Source of the DNA: Caulobacteraceae bacterium
Lineage (GTDB): Bacteria > Pseudomonadota > Alphaproteobacteria > Caulobacterales > Caulobacteraceae
NCBI GenBank assembly: GCA_947478785.1
Contig: CANJXI010000003.1
Location: 44,369 to 108,368, forward strand
DNA length: 64,000 nucleotides
Direction of reading: 5' to 3'
The notes below the pieces were generated by a model, which made no database searches, was not told where the DNA came from, and saw only the letters and a program-made list of their open reading frames with translations. This document shows, in pieces, positions 1 to 7,199 of the stretch; positions within the stretch are counted from its first letter, which is position 1; each line of letters opens with the position of its first letter. The position numbers were made by a program, and so were the translations under genes.

Positions 1-1
1 G

Positions 2-220
2 ACCGTCGAGCCGAAGCAGGCGGCGGCGGTGTCGGCGGCGCTGAAACGGTTGCCGGGGGTCCGCAAGCTGCAGTCCATCAGCGGGCCGGCCGACATGGTC
101 GCCCTGGTCGAGACCGACAACGTCGCCGAGATGGACGCCCTCATCAACGAGATCGGTGAGATCAAGGGCGTCGAGCGGACAAGCTCGTCCCTCGTCCTGG
201 CGACGAAGTTCGACCGTTAG
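2..220 (+). CDS. Lrp/AsnC ligand-binding (RAM) domain protein, 5' end outside window
   Basis: The frame is open through base 2, so the start lies upstream of the window; about 72 codons are seen, ending in TAG at 218-220. The visible part reads as the alpha/beta effector (RAM) domain of Lrp/AsnC proteins: LPGVRKLQSISGPADM, then VALVETDNVAEMDAL, then IGEIKGVERTSSSLVL. In the family this domain binds amino acids and assembles oligomers. No helix-turn-helix is visible; the gene may be a stand-alone effector-domain protein (usually about 75-80 residues) or the C-terminus of a full regulator. The thiolase-like gene that follows is convergent. Confidence 0.75.
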   Translation, partial: TVEPKQAAAVSAALKRLPGVRKLQSISGPADMVALVETDNVAEMDALINEIGEIKGVERTSSSLVLATKFDR

Positions 221-226
221 GCGCCC

Positions 227-1372
227 TCACGGCGCTTCGTTGGAGAAGATGATCGTGCCGGAGGCCGAGAAGAAGCCACCGACGCCGTGGCAGACGCCGA
301 CCTTCGCGCCCTCGATCTGCGCGGGGGCGATCCCGCGCATCTGGCGAACGCTCTCCTGCAGGGCGTACATGCCGTACATCCCGGAGTGCATGTAGGACAG
401 GCCCCCGCCGTTGGTGTTCATCGGCAGCTTGCCGCCGATCGCCGTGTTGCGTTCGCGGATGAAATCCTTCGCCTCGCCCGGCTTCACGAAGCCCAGGTCC
501 TCCAGGCCGTAGAACGGCAGGTGGGCGAAGGCGTCGTAGATCATCAGGTGATCGACGTCCGAATGCCGGATGCCCGCCTCGGCGAAGGCCTTCCGCCCGG
601 AATCACGGAACGCCCGCGAGGACGTGAAGTCGTCCATCTGGCTGACCATCGGGGTTTCGACGGCTTCCCCGGTTCCCAGGATATAGACTGGCTTTCGCGG
701 GAAGTCCTTCGCCCGCTCCGCCGACGTCAGGATCAGCGCCCCGCCGCCGTCGGTGACCAGGCAGCACATCAGCTTGGTGAACGGCCAGGCGATCGTTTCG
801 GACGCCAGCACGTCGTCGATGGTGATCGGGTCGCTGTAGCTGGCGCGCGGGTTCAGGGCCGCCCATTCGCGCTGGATCACCGCGACATTGGCCAGGTCCT
901 CCACCGTCACCCCATAGGTCTTCATGTAGCGCAGGACGGGCACCGTGAACCAGGTGGGCGCGCCGGTCGGGCCATAGGGTGTCTCGAACTGCCCCGTCAG
1001 GCTGGCCGGCCCGCCCATGGCGTAGCCGGGCGCTCCGACCCGCGAGCGGCCCGACTCCCCATGGGTGATCAGCACCGTGTTGCAGAGCCCCTCGTTGATC
1101 GCCGCCGCCGCATGGCGCACGTGCAGCATGAAGGAGCAGCCGCCCACCATGGTGCCGTCGGCATAGGTCGGACGTATGCCCAGGTAGTGGGCCAGCCCCT
1201 GCGGGCTTTCCCCGGCGGTGGCGACGCCGTCGATGTCCTTGGGCGTCAGGCCGCAGTCGGCCATGGCGTTCAGCGCCGCATCGGCGTGCAGGCCGATCGT
1301 CGACAGGTTGGGGATGCGGCCAAGCTGGGTGGTTTCCGCGGCGCCGACCACGGCGATGGAATTGGGCTTCAC
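227..1372 (-). CDS. Thiolase-fold protein (SCP-x/lipid-transfer type)
   Basis: A 381-residue thiolase-fold protein of the non-specific lipid-transfer (SCP-x) branch. The N-terminal nucleophile position holds Cys79 (VGGCSF), a second Cys/His pair lies at about 361-362 (GVCHGVGG), and NTNGGG precedes the C-terminal core, so thiolytic chemistry remains possible. The start is GTG at 1372, four bases after the stop of the upstream DUF35 gene, which implies translational coupling. Family members paired with a DUF35 protein act as acyl-CoA thiolases or as retro-aldolases on sterol-type side chains (as in Ltp2-ChsH2). The pair is therefore probably one acyl-CoA C-C cleaving complex; the substrate is unknown. 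Confidence 0.85.
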   Translation of the reverse strand: MKPNSIAVVGAAETTQLGRIPNLSTIGLHADAALNAMADCGLTPKDIDGVATAGESPQGLAHYLGIRPTYADGTMVGGCSFMLHVRHAAAAINEGLCNTVLITHGESGRSRVGAPGYAMGGPASLTGQFETPYGPTGAPTWFTVPVLRYMKTYGVTVEDLANVAVIQREWAALNPRASYSDPITIDDVLASETIAWPFTKLMCCLVTDGGGALILTSAERAKDFPRKPVYILGTGEAVETPMVSQMDDFTSSRAFRDSGRKAFAEAGIRHSDVDHLMIYDAFAHLPFYGLEDLGFVKPGEAKDFIRERNTAIGGKLPMNTNGGGLSYMHSGMYGMYALQESVRQMRGIAPAQIEGAKVGVCHGVGGFFSASGTIIFSNEAP

Positions 1373-1376
1373 GGGA

Positions 1377-1787
1377 TCACCCCTTCACGGGTTCGAAGAG
1401 GGGGAGCGAGATCTCGTCGTTCTGTCTGGCGAAGGCCACCTGCACGGCCATGTCCAGCTGCAGCGCCTCCGGCGTCTGCGGGCAGCCCACGATATTGGTC
1501 ATCATCGTGGGGCCTTCCTCCAGCTTCACAACGGCGATGGCGTGCGGCTCGGTCCCCATGTCCGGACGCGGGCGCATGTTGATGACATAGGACCACAGGA
1601 CCCCCTTGCCCGAGGCCTTGAACACCTCGACCTCGCGGCCGCCACAGCGCGGGCAGAACGGCCGGGGCGGGAAATAGACGCCGCCGTCGCATCGCGTGCA
1701 GCGCTGCAGGCGAAGTTCGCCCTCGCGGCAGCCGTCCCAGAAATGCCGGGTCTCCGGCGTTGGAACGGGCAATATCCTGGGCGGCAT
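1377..1787 (-). CDS. DUF35 OB-fold zinc-ribbon partner protein
   Basis: A 136-residue protein with a rubredoxin-like zinc ribbon (Cys30, Cys33, Cys45, Cys48: CTRC...CPRC) followed by an OB-fold, the DUF35 architecture. Such proteins form hetero-oligomers with thiolase-fold proteins and bind the CoA moiety of the substrate. The ATG at 1785-1787 is preceded by GAGGAA at good spacing. It is first in a two-gene operon with the thiolase-like gene, 4 bases apart. A second, divergent copy of the same gene pair lies at 51.7-53.3 kb. Confidence 0.88.
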   Translation of the reverse strand: MPPRILPVPTPETRHFWDGCREGELRLQRCTRCDGGVYFPPRPFCPRCGGREVEVFKASGKGVLWSYVINMRPRPDMGTEPHAIAVVKLEEGPTMMTNIVGCPQTPEALQLDMAVQVAFARQNDEISLPLFEPVKG

Positions 1788-1864
1788 GGGCGGGTTCCTC
1801 GCGATGGCGAAGCGCGGTGGGCGCGTCGCTCAGAAGAGACGAGCCGGCCGGGATTGTCGACCTC

Positions 1865-1980
1865 CAGACCCTTCCCGGTTCAGATGGAATCATCTGAACC
1901 GGACGAGAAGAGTCTATCTTCAAAGGTTTAGAGCGCGTCGGACGGGTGAACCGGTATCCACTTCACCCTGACGCGCTCTA
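1865..1980. repeat. CIR-like 116-bp intergenic repeat, copy 1 (two hairpins, GANTC in loop)
   Basis: Two adjacent inverted repeats. Hairpin A (1877-1900) has perfect 10-base arms GGTTCAGATG/CATCTGAACC around a 4-base loop, with a GAATC methylation site at 1887-1891. Hairpin B (1929-1980) has perfect 11-base outer arms TAGAGCGCGTC/GACGCGCTCTA and inner arms GGGTGAA/TTCACCC. Copy 2 at 32288-32403 has the same length with about 14 differences by eye. The right end, CTA, forms the TAG stop of the leftward TetR gene. Long repeats with a CcrM site inside an inverted repeat are known in Caulobacter (CIR sequences, from memory). It could act as a transcription terminator. Confidence 0.85.
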
Positions 1981-2574
1981 GGCGCCGGAGCGAGAGGTCC
2001 GGGCCGCCTTGACGAGGGCGCGGATCATCAGGGTCTTGATCTTGAGCGCCTCGGCGTCGTCGACGCCAAGCACGTCCTTGAACACCACCATGGCCTCTAT
2101 GCCCACCACGACGCCCAGGGCGCGAACCAGTCTCTGCAGGGCGGCCGGCTCGAACTCGCGCCGGGCCGGCGCCAGCGCCGCCTCGATGAGCGGCGTGCGG
2201 CGGTTCTGCCGGACCGGCGCGTCGGCCCCGTCCTGCAGGGTGCGCTGCAAGGACTGTATCAACATCATCCGCAATGACGCTTCGTTGGCGATCGTCATGT
2301 CGTGCAGGGCCGAGGCCACCTGTTCCACCCGCAGCACAGGGTCTGAGGAGCGCACATCCTTGAACAGCGCCTCGGCGGACGGGACTTCCACGTCGAGGGC
2401 GGCCTCCAGCAACAGGGCCTCCAGGCCCGGGAAGTAGCGGTAGGCGGTGGCGCGCGACACCAGCGCCGCCTCGGCGATCTCCTCGAGGCTCGGACGCCGG
2501 CCCTCGGCCATAAGCCGGGCGGCCGCCTGCAGCAGGTCCTTGCGGGTGCGGTTCTGCCGGGCGGAGCGGGCCAC
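1978..2574 (-). CDS. TetR-family transcriptional regulator
   Basis: A 198-residue regulator. The N-terminal HTH reads RKDLLQAAARLMAEG, then SLEEIAEAALVSRATAYRYF at about residues 10-50, a classic TetR helix-turn-helix; the C-terminal two thirds is a helical ligand/dimer domain I cannot place further. The start is GTG at 2574, with CAGGA about 10 bases upstream and only 4 bases after the NTF2-like stop. The frame continues upstream but only as a shadow of the NTF2-like gene. The stop codon is supplied by the CIR-like repeat. It probably represses its own operon through the three boxes at 3045-3097. Confidence 0.88.
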   Translation of the reverse strand: MARSARQNRTRKDLLQAAARLMAEGRRPSLEEIAEAALVSRATAYRYFPGLEALLLEAALDVEVPSAEALFKDVRSSDPVLRVEQVASALHDMTIANEASLRMMLIQSLQRTLQDGADAPVRQNRRTPLIEAALAPARREFEPAALQRLVRALGVVVGIEAMVVFKDVLGVDDAEALKIKTLMIRALVKAARTSRSGA

Positions 2575-2578
2575 GCAG

Positions 2579-3001
2579 TCAGTCCTGCGGCAACTGCTGC
2601 TGGATCGCGGCCAGGTCCACCCAGACGTTCTCGCGGGCGATATCGCCGGACGGCGCGAACTCGACGACATGCAGCAGGCGGAACGCCAGCGGACGTCCCC
2701 GGCCCTCTGGCCCGAACGGCCGGCCGGCCGCCACCCCGCGCCACACTGATTCATCGACCAGGAAGTCATCGCCATAGAGGCGGCGCTGGACGTCGATCCG
2801 GCCATCGGCCAGGTCGGCGAACAGGGCCTCGTAGAAGGGCCTGGCGCTGTCGCGACCGTGGGTCGGGCCCGCGGGCCAGCCGACGATATCGTGCTCGACG
2901 TCCGCGGCCAGCGTGGCCAGGACGCCCGCGACATCGTCCCGGGCCTCGAAGCCGAAATGCGCATCGATCGTGCGGTCCATGTCCTGGCGGCTCATCGCCA
3001 T
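2579..3001 (-). CDS. SnoaL/NTF2-like protein
   Basis: A 140-residue single-domain NTF2-fold (SnoaL-like polyketide cyclase/ester cyclase) protein: N-terminal helix DMDRTIDAHFGFEARDD, central GWPAGPTHGRDSARPFYEAL, and a beta-rich end RLLHVVEFAPSGDIARENVW. Family members are small hydrolases, isomerases or ligand-binding proteins; no catalytic residue can be assigned. ATG at 3001 follows an AAGAAAGG ribosome binding site (a second in-frame ATG sits two codons later). It is the first gene of an operon with the TetR regulator and lies directly behind the three tandem boxes. Confidence 0.8.
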   Translation of the reverse strand: MAMSRQDMDRTIDAHFGFEARDDVAGVLATLAADVEHDIVGWPAGPTHGRDSARPFYEALFADLADGRIDVQRRLYGDDFLVDESVWRGVAAGRPFGPEGRGRPLAFRLLHVVEFAPSGDIARENVWVDLAAIQQQLPQD

Positions 3002-3044
3002 GGCCAGCCTTTCTTGAGGTGGTTCAATGGCGAAGCCGGATAAT

Positions 3045-3097
3045 AAGACTTAAATCTCAAATCAAGACTAAAATCTCAATCATCGACTTAAGTCTCA
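3045..3097 (-). promoter_or_regulatory. Three tandem operator-like boxes, 19-bp period
   Basis: On the plus strand the boxes read AAGACTTAAATCTCA (3045-3059), AAGACTAAAATCTCA (3064-3078) and TCGACTTAAGTCTCA (3083-3097), exactly 19 bases apart. The third contains the perfect palindrome GACTTAAGTC; the others are imperfect versions. They are very AT-rich against the surrounding GC-rich DNA and lie just upstream of the NTF2-like/TetR operon, overlapping the last codon of the ArsR-type gene. They most likely bind the operon's TetR protein and overlap its promoter. Confidence 0.7.
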
Positions 3098-3793
3098 GGT
3101 GGCGGAATCCGCCGCCACGCCAAAGATTTCGCGCAAGGCGGTGCGGCCCTTGTCGGTGAACGTCACCGTTCGGCTCGCCGGCTCGCGTTGCGCCCAGCCG
3201 AGGCCCAGGAAGCGGGCGAGCAGGGCCGCGCCGAGCGACCCGGCCAGATGGCTGCGCCGTACGCTCCAGTCCAGGCAGCTCTTGCAGAGAGGCCGCCGCG
3301 AACGGGCCAGCGCCGGCAGGTCGAGGCCGATGGCGGCCATCAGGGTCTCGCCCGCCGGGGTCAGGCGCAGCCTGCCACCGTCTTCGGTCAGCTGGCCGCG
3401 CGCCAGCAAGCTGTCGAGGAGGGCCACGCCGAGGTCGCCCGCCAGGTGGTCGTAGCAGACCCGCGCCTGGCGCAGGGCAGGTTCCAGCGGACCCGTGCGG
3501 ACCCGGGTATGCCCGGTGCGCGCGGCCAGCGCGGTCAGGGCCGCTATCACCACGGCGACATCGGCGCCGCCCAGGGCGTAGTAGGCATGGCGTCCCTGCT
3601 TGCGGCCGGTGACCAGGCCCGCGGCCTGCAGCTTGGCCAGGTGCGCGCTGGCGGTCTGGGCGGTCACCCCACCCTCCCGCGCCAGTTCGCCCGCCGTCAG
3701 CGCCTGCCCGGCGACCAGCGCGGTCAGCATGTTGGCGCGGGCCGCATCGCCAACCAGCGCCGCGATGCGCGCGATGTCCGGGCGGTCTGTCAT
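3095..3793 (-). CDS. ArsR-family winged-helix regulator with C-terminal sensor domain
   Basis: A 232-residue protein. Residues about 5-90 form an ArsR-type winged helix (ELAREGGVTAQTASAHL, then GLVTGRKQGRHAYYAL). The remaining 140 residues are a longer domain found in a subfamily, with RVCYDHLAGDLGVAL and RPLCKSCLDWSVRRSHLAGSLG. These look like two related segments carrying Cys and the H-L-A-G-x-L-G motif, possibly for metal or redox sensing (inference). It lies upstream of the NTF2/TetR operon and downstream of the P450 on the same strand. A weak dyad CATAGC...GCTATG (3802-3835) just before its start could be an autoregulatory site. The target is unknown. Confidence 0.85.
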   Translation of the reverse strand: MTDRPDIARIAALVGDAARANMLTALVAGQALTAGELAREGGVTAQTASAHLAKLQAAGLVTGRKQGRHAYYALGGADVAVVIAALTALAARTGHTRVRTGPLEPALRQARVCYDHLAGDLGVALLDSLLARGQLTEDGGRLRLTPAGETLMAAIGLDLPALARSRRPLCKSCLDWSVRRSHLAGSLGAALLARFLGLGWAQREPASRTVTFTDKGRTALREIFGVAADSAT

Positions 3794-3884
3794 AGTACGA
3801 CCATAGCCCGAGTGTGCCCGAAGTCCACTGCTATGATTCGGTCCCTGACGAAGTATGGTGAACGATCCTGCGCCGCCCTCGGCC

Positions 3885-5177
3885 TCAGATCATGTCGAAG
3901 CGGACCGGCAGGCGTTTGGGCCCATTGACGAACACCGCCTCGCTCACGGCCGGCGCGCCGTCCAGCGCCAGGTTCGACAGCCGGGGCAAGAGCTCCTCCC
4001 ACAGGATGCGCATCTCCATCTTCGCCAGGTGCTGTCCAAGGCATAGGTGCGCGCCGTAGCCGAAGGCCAGGTGCCTGTTCGGCCTGCGGTCCACGCGGAA
4101 CGTGTCGGGGGCCTCAAACACCGCCTCGTCTCTGTTTCCGGAGGCGTAGCAGAGCATCAGCCAGTCGCCCTTGCGCAGGCTTCGCCCGGCGAACTCGGTA
4201 TCCGCCGCGACCGTCCGCATGAAGGTCTTGACCGGCGTCGTCCAGCGGATGGATTCGTCCACCAGGCTGGGGATCAGCGACGGGTCGGCCTTGACCTTGG
4301 CGAGCTCGGCGGGATTCTCGGCCAGCGCCCACAGCGCGCCCGCGCTGGACGACGATGTGGTGTCGTGGCCCGCCGTGGCGACGATGATGTAGTAGCTCAT
4401 CGCCTCCAGGTCGGAGATCGGCTGGCCGTCGATCCGGCTGTTGGCGATCAGGCTGGCCAGGTCGTCGGTGGGGGCGGCGCGCTTGGCCTCCGACAGCGCC
4501 CGGAAGTAGTTGGAGAAGTCGACGACCGCGCCGAAGTCGATCTCGCCCTTCTGGGCTGTGGCTCCGCCGCTGCCAGCGCGGCCCAGCTCGGGATCCGCCG
4601 CGCCGAACAGTTCCTGGGTCAGTCGCAGCATCCGGGGCTCGTCTTCCTCGGGCACGCCCATGATGCTCATTATCACATGCAGCGGGTAGTGCAGGGCCAC
4701 CTCGCCGACGAAGTCGCAGCGCCCGCCGGTGGCCGCCATCTTCGCGACAGCCGCCTTGGCCAGGACGCGGATCTGGTCCTCCAGCCGGCGCAGGTTCTGC
4801 GGCGTGAACCAGCCCTGGGTGAGCGCGCGGTACTTCGGGTGGTCGGGCGCGTCCATGTGGATCAGGGTGCGCAACAGGTGCGGGCTGCCGCCCATCATCG
4901 CGCGGATCTTCTGGTCCGCCGCCTGGCCGATCAGGGTGGGGGAGCGCTCGCCGTTGTGGAACAGGTCGTTCTGGCGGCTGATCTCCAGGATGTCGGCGTG
5001 GCGGGTGACCACCCAGAACGGGTCGAAGCCCTCGGTCTCGGCGATCCCCAGCGGCTGGTTCGCGCGCAGCCACCGATAGACCTCGTGGATCCGGCCGTCG
5101 GCATAGGCGGCCGGCGTCGTCAGGAGGTCGGCCTTGTCCCCCGGGATACGGCGGTCGGCGGCGGTCATGACGCTCAT
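3885..5177 (-). CDS. Cytochrome P450
   Basis: A soluble bacterial P450 of 430 residues. The I-helix oxygen-activation motif AGHDTT is at 269-274, the K-helix ExxR at Glu308-Arg311, and the heme ligand is Cys379 in FGYGAHLCLG. The frame stays open upstream to 5345, but ATG at 5177 (MSVMTAADRR) gives the normal N-terminus and length. It would need a ferredoxin and reductase, which are not adjacent. The class resembles P450s that hydroxylate terpenoids, steroids or fatty acyl chains, fitting the many acyl-CoA and ketone-oxidising genes in the window. The substrate is unknown. Confidence 0.93.
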   Translation of the reverse strand: MSVMTAADRRIPGDKADLLTTPAAYADGRIHEVYRWLRANQPLGIAETEGFDPFWVVTRHADILEISRQNDLFHNGERSPTLIGQAADQKIRAMMGGSPHLLRTLIHMDAPDHPKYRALTQGWFTPQNLRRLEDQIRVLAKAAVAKMAATGGRCDFVGEVALHYPLHVIMSIMGVPEEDEPRMLRLTQELFGAADPELGRAGSGGATAQKGEIDFGAVVDFSNYFRALSEAKRAAPTDDLASLIANSRIDGQPISDLEAMSYYIIVATAGHDTTSSSSAGALWALAENPAELAKVKADPSLIPSLVDESIRWTTPVKTFMRTVAADTEFAGRSLRKGDWLMLCYASGNRDEAVFEAPDTFRVDRRPNRHLAFGYGAHLCLGQHLAKMEMRILWEELLPRLSNLALDGAPAVSEAVFVNGPKRLPVRFDMI

Positions 5178-5216
5178 CGGGTCTGCCCTGTGCTTGTCGA
5201 TTTCCGCGCACTTGAT

Positions 5217-5268
5217 ACCGGCGCCTGGCGGGCGGCAAGGCTGACCGAGCGTCAACCGAGGCGCCGGT
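5217..5268. terminator. Inverted repeat at the 3' end of the tad operon, possible terminator
   Basis: Perfect 9-base arms ACCGGCGCC (5217-5225) and GGCGCCGGT (5260-5268) are separated by 34 bases, between the tadC stop and the P450 start. No T-run follows, so this is at best a Rho-independent-like stem or an attenuator before the P450 gene. Confidence 0.3.
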
Positions 5269-5278
5269 CCGCGTGCCG

Positions 5279-6232
5279 TCAGCCCTTGGCGAAGACGTGC
5301 ATCAGCCGGGCGATGGCCGGCAGCATCAGGGCGCCCAGCAGGCATGGGAAAATGAACAGGATCAGCGGCACCGTCAGCTTGGCCGACAGCGCCAGCGCCT
5401 TCTCCTCGGCCCGCAGCATCCGCTTGGAGCGCATGTCCTGCGAGAAGACCGTCAGCGTCTCCCCAAGGCTGGTGCCCATCTCCTCGGCCTGGCGCAGCAT
5501 GGTGGCGAGCTGTCGGGCGTCGTCGATCCCCAGCCGGTCGGCGAACGCCGACCAGGCGTCCTTGCGGGCCTTGCCGGCCCGCAGCTCCAGCACCAGGAAG
5601 CGCAGGTGCACCGCCAGGTTGGGATAGCGCCGGCCGAGCTCCTCGGTCACCCGGGTCACCCCGGCGTCGAGGCTGAGGCCGGCCTCCACCGAGGCGACCA
5701 GCAGGTCCAGCAGGTCCGGGAACCCGTCGGCGTATTCCCGTTCGCGGGAGGTCCTGCGGGCTTTCAGCACCTGGTCTGGCCCAAGGATCGCCGCGCCCGC
5801 CAGCACGCTGGCCAGCGCGATGCCGCCCATGCCGCTCTTGCCGCCGGCGATCAGCGGCAGCAGCAGGATGACCCCGGCGGTGGCCGCCACGAGGGCCACG
5901 GCGCGCGCGCCCAGGTAGATCACCGCGGCCTCGCGATTGTAGAATCCGGCCTGCATCAGCTGGTTGCGCAGCGCCGAGACCTTCGCCGGGTCGCGCACCG
6001 CGCTCTGCTGGCCAAGCTTGCGAACGCCGGCCAGCAGCTGGTCGCCGATGATCCCGCCGCTGAACCCGCCGCCGCTCACCGTCGGGCCGGCGCCCGCCGG
6101 CTGCAGCCGCGCGCGGCGCACCGCGCGCAACCGCAGTTCGCCCGCCGAGATCCAGGCCACGCCGCCCAGGGCGGCGGCCACCAGCACGACGCCGATCACG
6201 GTGATGAGGGTTTCGATCTGCGCGAGGGTCAT
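5279..6232 (-). CDS. tadC: Tad/Cpa inner-membrane platform protein TadC
   Basis: A 317-residue GspF-type (T2SSF) protein: N-terminal membrane segment (VIGVVLVAAALGGVAWI), two central segments (VALVAATAGVILLLPLI), a cytoplasmic helical domain with SREREYADGFPDLLDLL and SVEAGLSLDAGV (the conserved Tad signature), and a C-terminal segment ending LFIFPCLLGALMLP. TadC works with TadB as the cytoplasmic-membrane platform that couples the CpaF ATPase to pilin assembly. It is last in the cpa/tad operon, 4 bases after tadB. Confidence 0.92.
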   Translation of the reverse strand: MTLAQIETLITVIGVVLVAAALGGVAWISAGELRLRAVRRARLQPAGAGPTVSGGGFSGGIIGDQLLAGVRKLGQQSAVRDPAKVSALRNQLMQAGFYNREAAVIYLGARAVALVAATAGVILLLPLIAGGKSGMGGIALASVLAGAAILGPDQVLKARRTSREREYADGFPDLLDLLVASVEAGLSLDAGVTRVTEELGRRYPNLAVHLRFLVLELRAGKARKDAWSAFADRLGIDDARQLATMLRQAEEMGTSLGETLTVFSQDMRSKRMLRAEEKALALSAKLTVPLILFIFPCLLGALMLPAIARLMHVFAKG

Positions 6233-6236
6233 GGGA

Positions 6237-7199
6237 TCAGAGCCGCATGTCGATCATGCGCCGCATGACCATGTTGCCGATGAACATCCAGGTCCCCAGC
6301 ACCCCCAGGCCGATCTTCACGAACGGCTCGTGGATCACGTCGCCGTAGAAGTGCGGCGAGGAGATGGTGATGAAGCCCAGCGAGATGAACGGCGCCGACG
6401 TCAGGATCATCGCCGAGGCGCGGCCCTCCGACGAGGCGGCCTTGATCTTCAGCCGCATCTTGTGGCGCTCGCGCACGGTGTTGGCGTTGAGCTTCAGCAG
6501 GCCGGTCAGGTTGCCGCCCGCCTTCTCCTGCAGGCGCACGGTGGCCGCGAAGAGGTCGATGTCGGGGTGCTGGCAGCGCTCCGACATTCGCGCCACCGCC
6601 TGTTCCAGGGTCGCGCCATAGGCGATCTCGTCGGCGGCCATGCCGAACTCCGAGCCAATGGGGTCGACCATCTCGCGGCCCACCAGCGAGATGGCGGTGG
6701 GCACCGGGTGACCGGCCTCCAGGCTGCGGACGATGATCTCCAGGGCCTGCGGCAGCTGGACGCCGATCGCCTTGGCGCGGCGGCCTGCCATGAACTTGAG
6801 GTAGAAGAACGGGCCGCCGACCCCGAACACCAGCGCGCCCGCCAGGAACAGCACCGGGTTCTTGGTGAGGACCGCCACGCCGATCCCGCCGATCACGCCG
6901 GCCGCCACCGAATAGAGGATCGCGCGCCGGGGATTGTAGGCGACGCCCGAGGCGACGATCAGGTCGGAAAGCCAGCGCAGTCGGCCGGCGGTCTTCTCGC
7001 CGGCGGCGTTCAGGCCGCGCTGCTTGCGCAGCTCCAGCACCAGGGCCGAGACGCCGTCGACCTTCTGGGCGACCTTCAGCCGCGCGTTCAGCCGCCGCTT
7101 CTGGGTCGCCACCGTGAACAGGCCGAACGCCGCCTGGCCGGCGGTGAAGACCGCGGCGAACACCAGGATCAGGAAGACGAGGTTGCCGTCGAAGGTCAT
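6237..7199 (-). CDS. tadB: Tad/Cpa inner-membrane platform protein TadB
   Basis: A 320-residue GspF-type membrane protein. It has an N-terminal transmembrane helix (LVFLILVFAAVFTAGQAAFG), a central pair, the T2SSF domain with LPQALEIIVRSLEAGHPVPTA and EKAGGNLTGLLKLNANTVRE, and a C-terminal helix. It pairs with TadC to form the pilus assembly platform. Its ATG overlaps the cpaF stop by 4 bases (ATGA), showing translational coupling. The family and length are typical. Confidence 0.93.
   Translation of the reverse strand: MTFDGNLVFLILVFAAVFTAGQAAFGLFTVATQKRRLNARLKVAQKVDGVSALVLELRKQRGLNAAGEKTAGRLRWLSDLIVASGVAYNPRRAILYSVAAGVIGGIGVAVLTKNPVLFLAGALVFGVGGPFFYLKFMAGRRAKAIGVQLPQALEIIVRSLEAGHPVPTAISLVGREMVDPIGSEFGMAADEIAYGATLEQAVARMSERCQHPDIDLFAATVRLQEKAGGNLTGLLKLNANTVRERHKMRLKIKAASSEGRASAMILTSAPFISLGFITISSPHFYGDVIHEPFVKIGLGVLGTWMFIGNMVMRRMIDMRL

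Noticed and set aside
1978..2964. A longer TetR frame covering the NTF2-like gene
   Set aside because: The N-terminal 130 residues are Ser/Arg/Trp-rich noise; GTG 2574 gives a normal TetR start after the NTF2-like stop.
3802..3835. Dyad CATAGC...GCTATG before the ArsR gene as an operator
   Set aside because: Only six-base arms with a 22-base spacer, too weak for a separate feature; mentioned under the gene.
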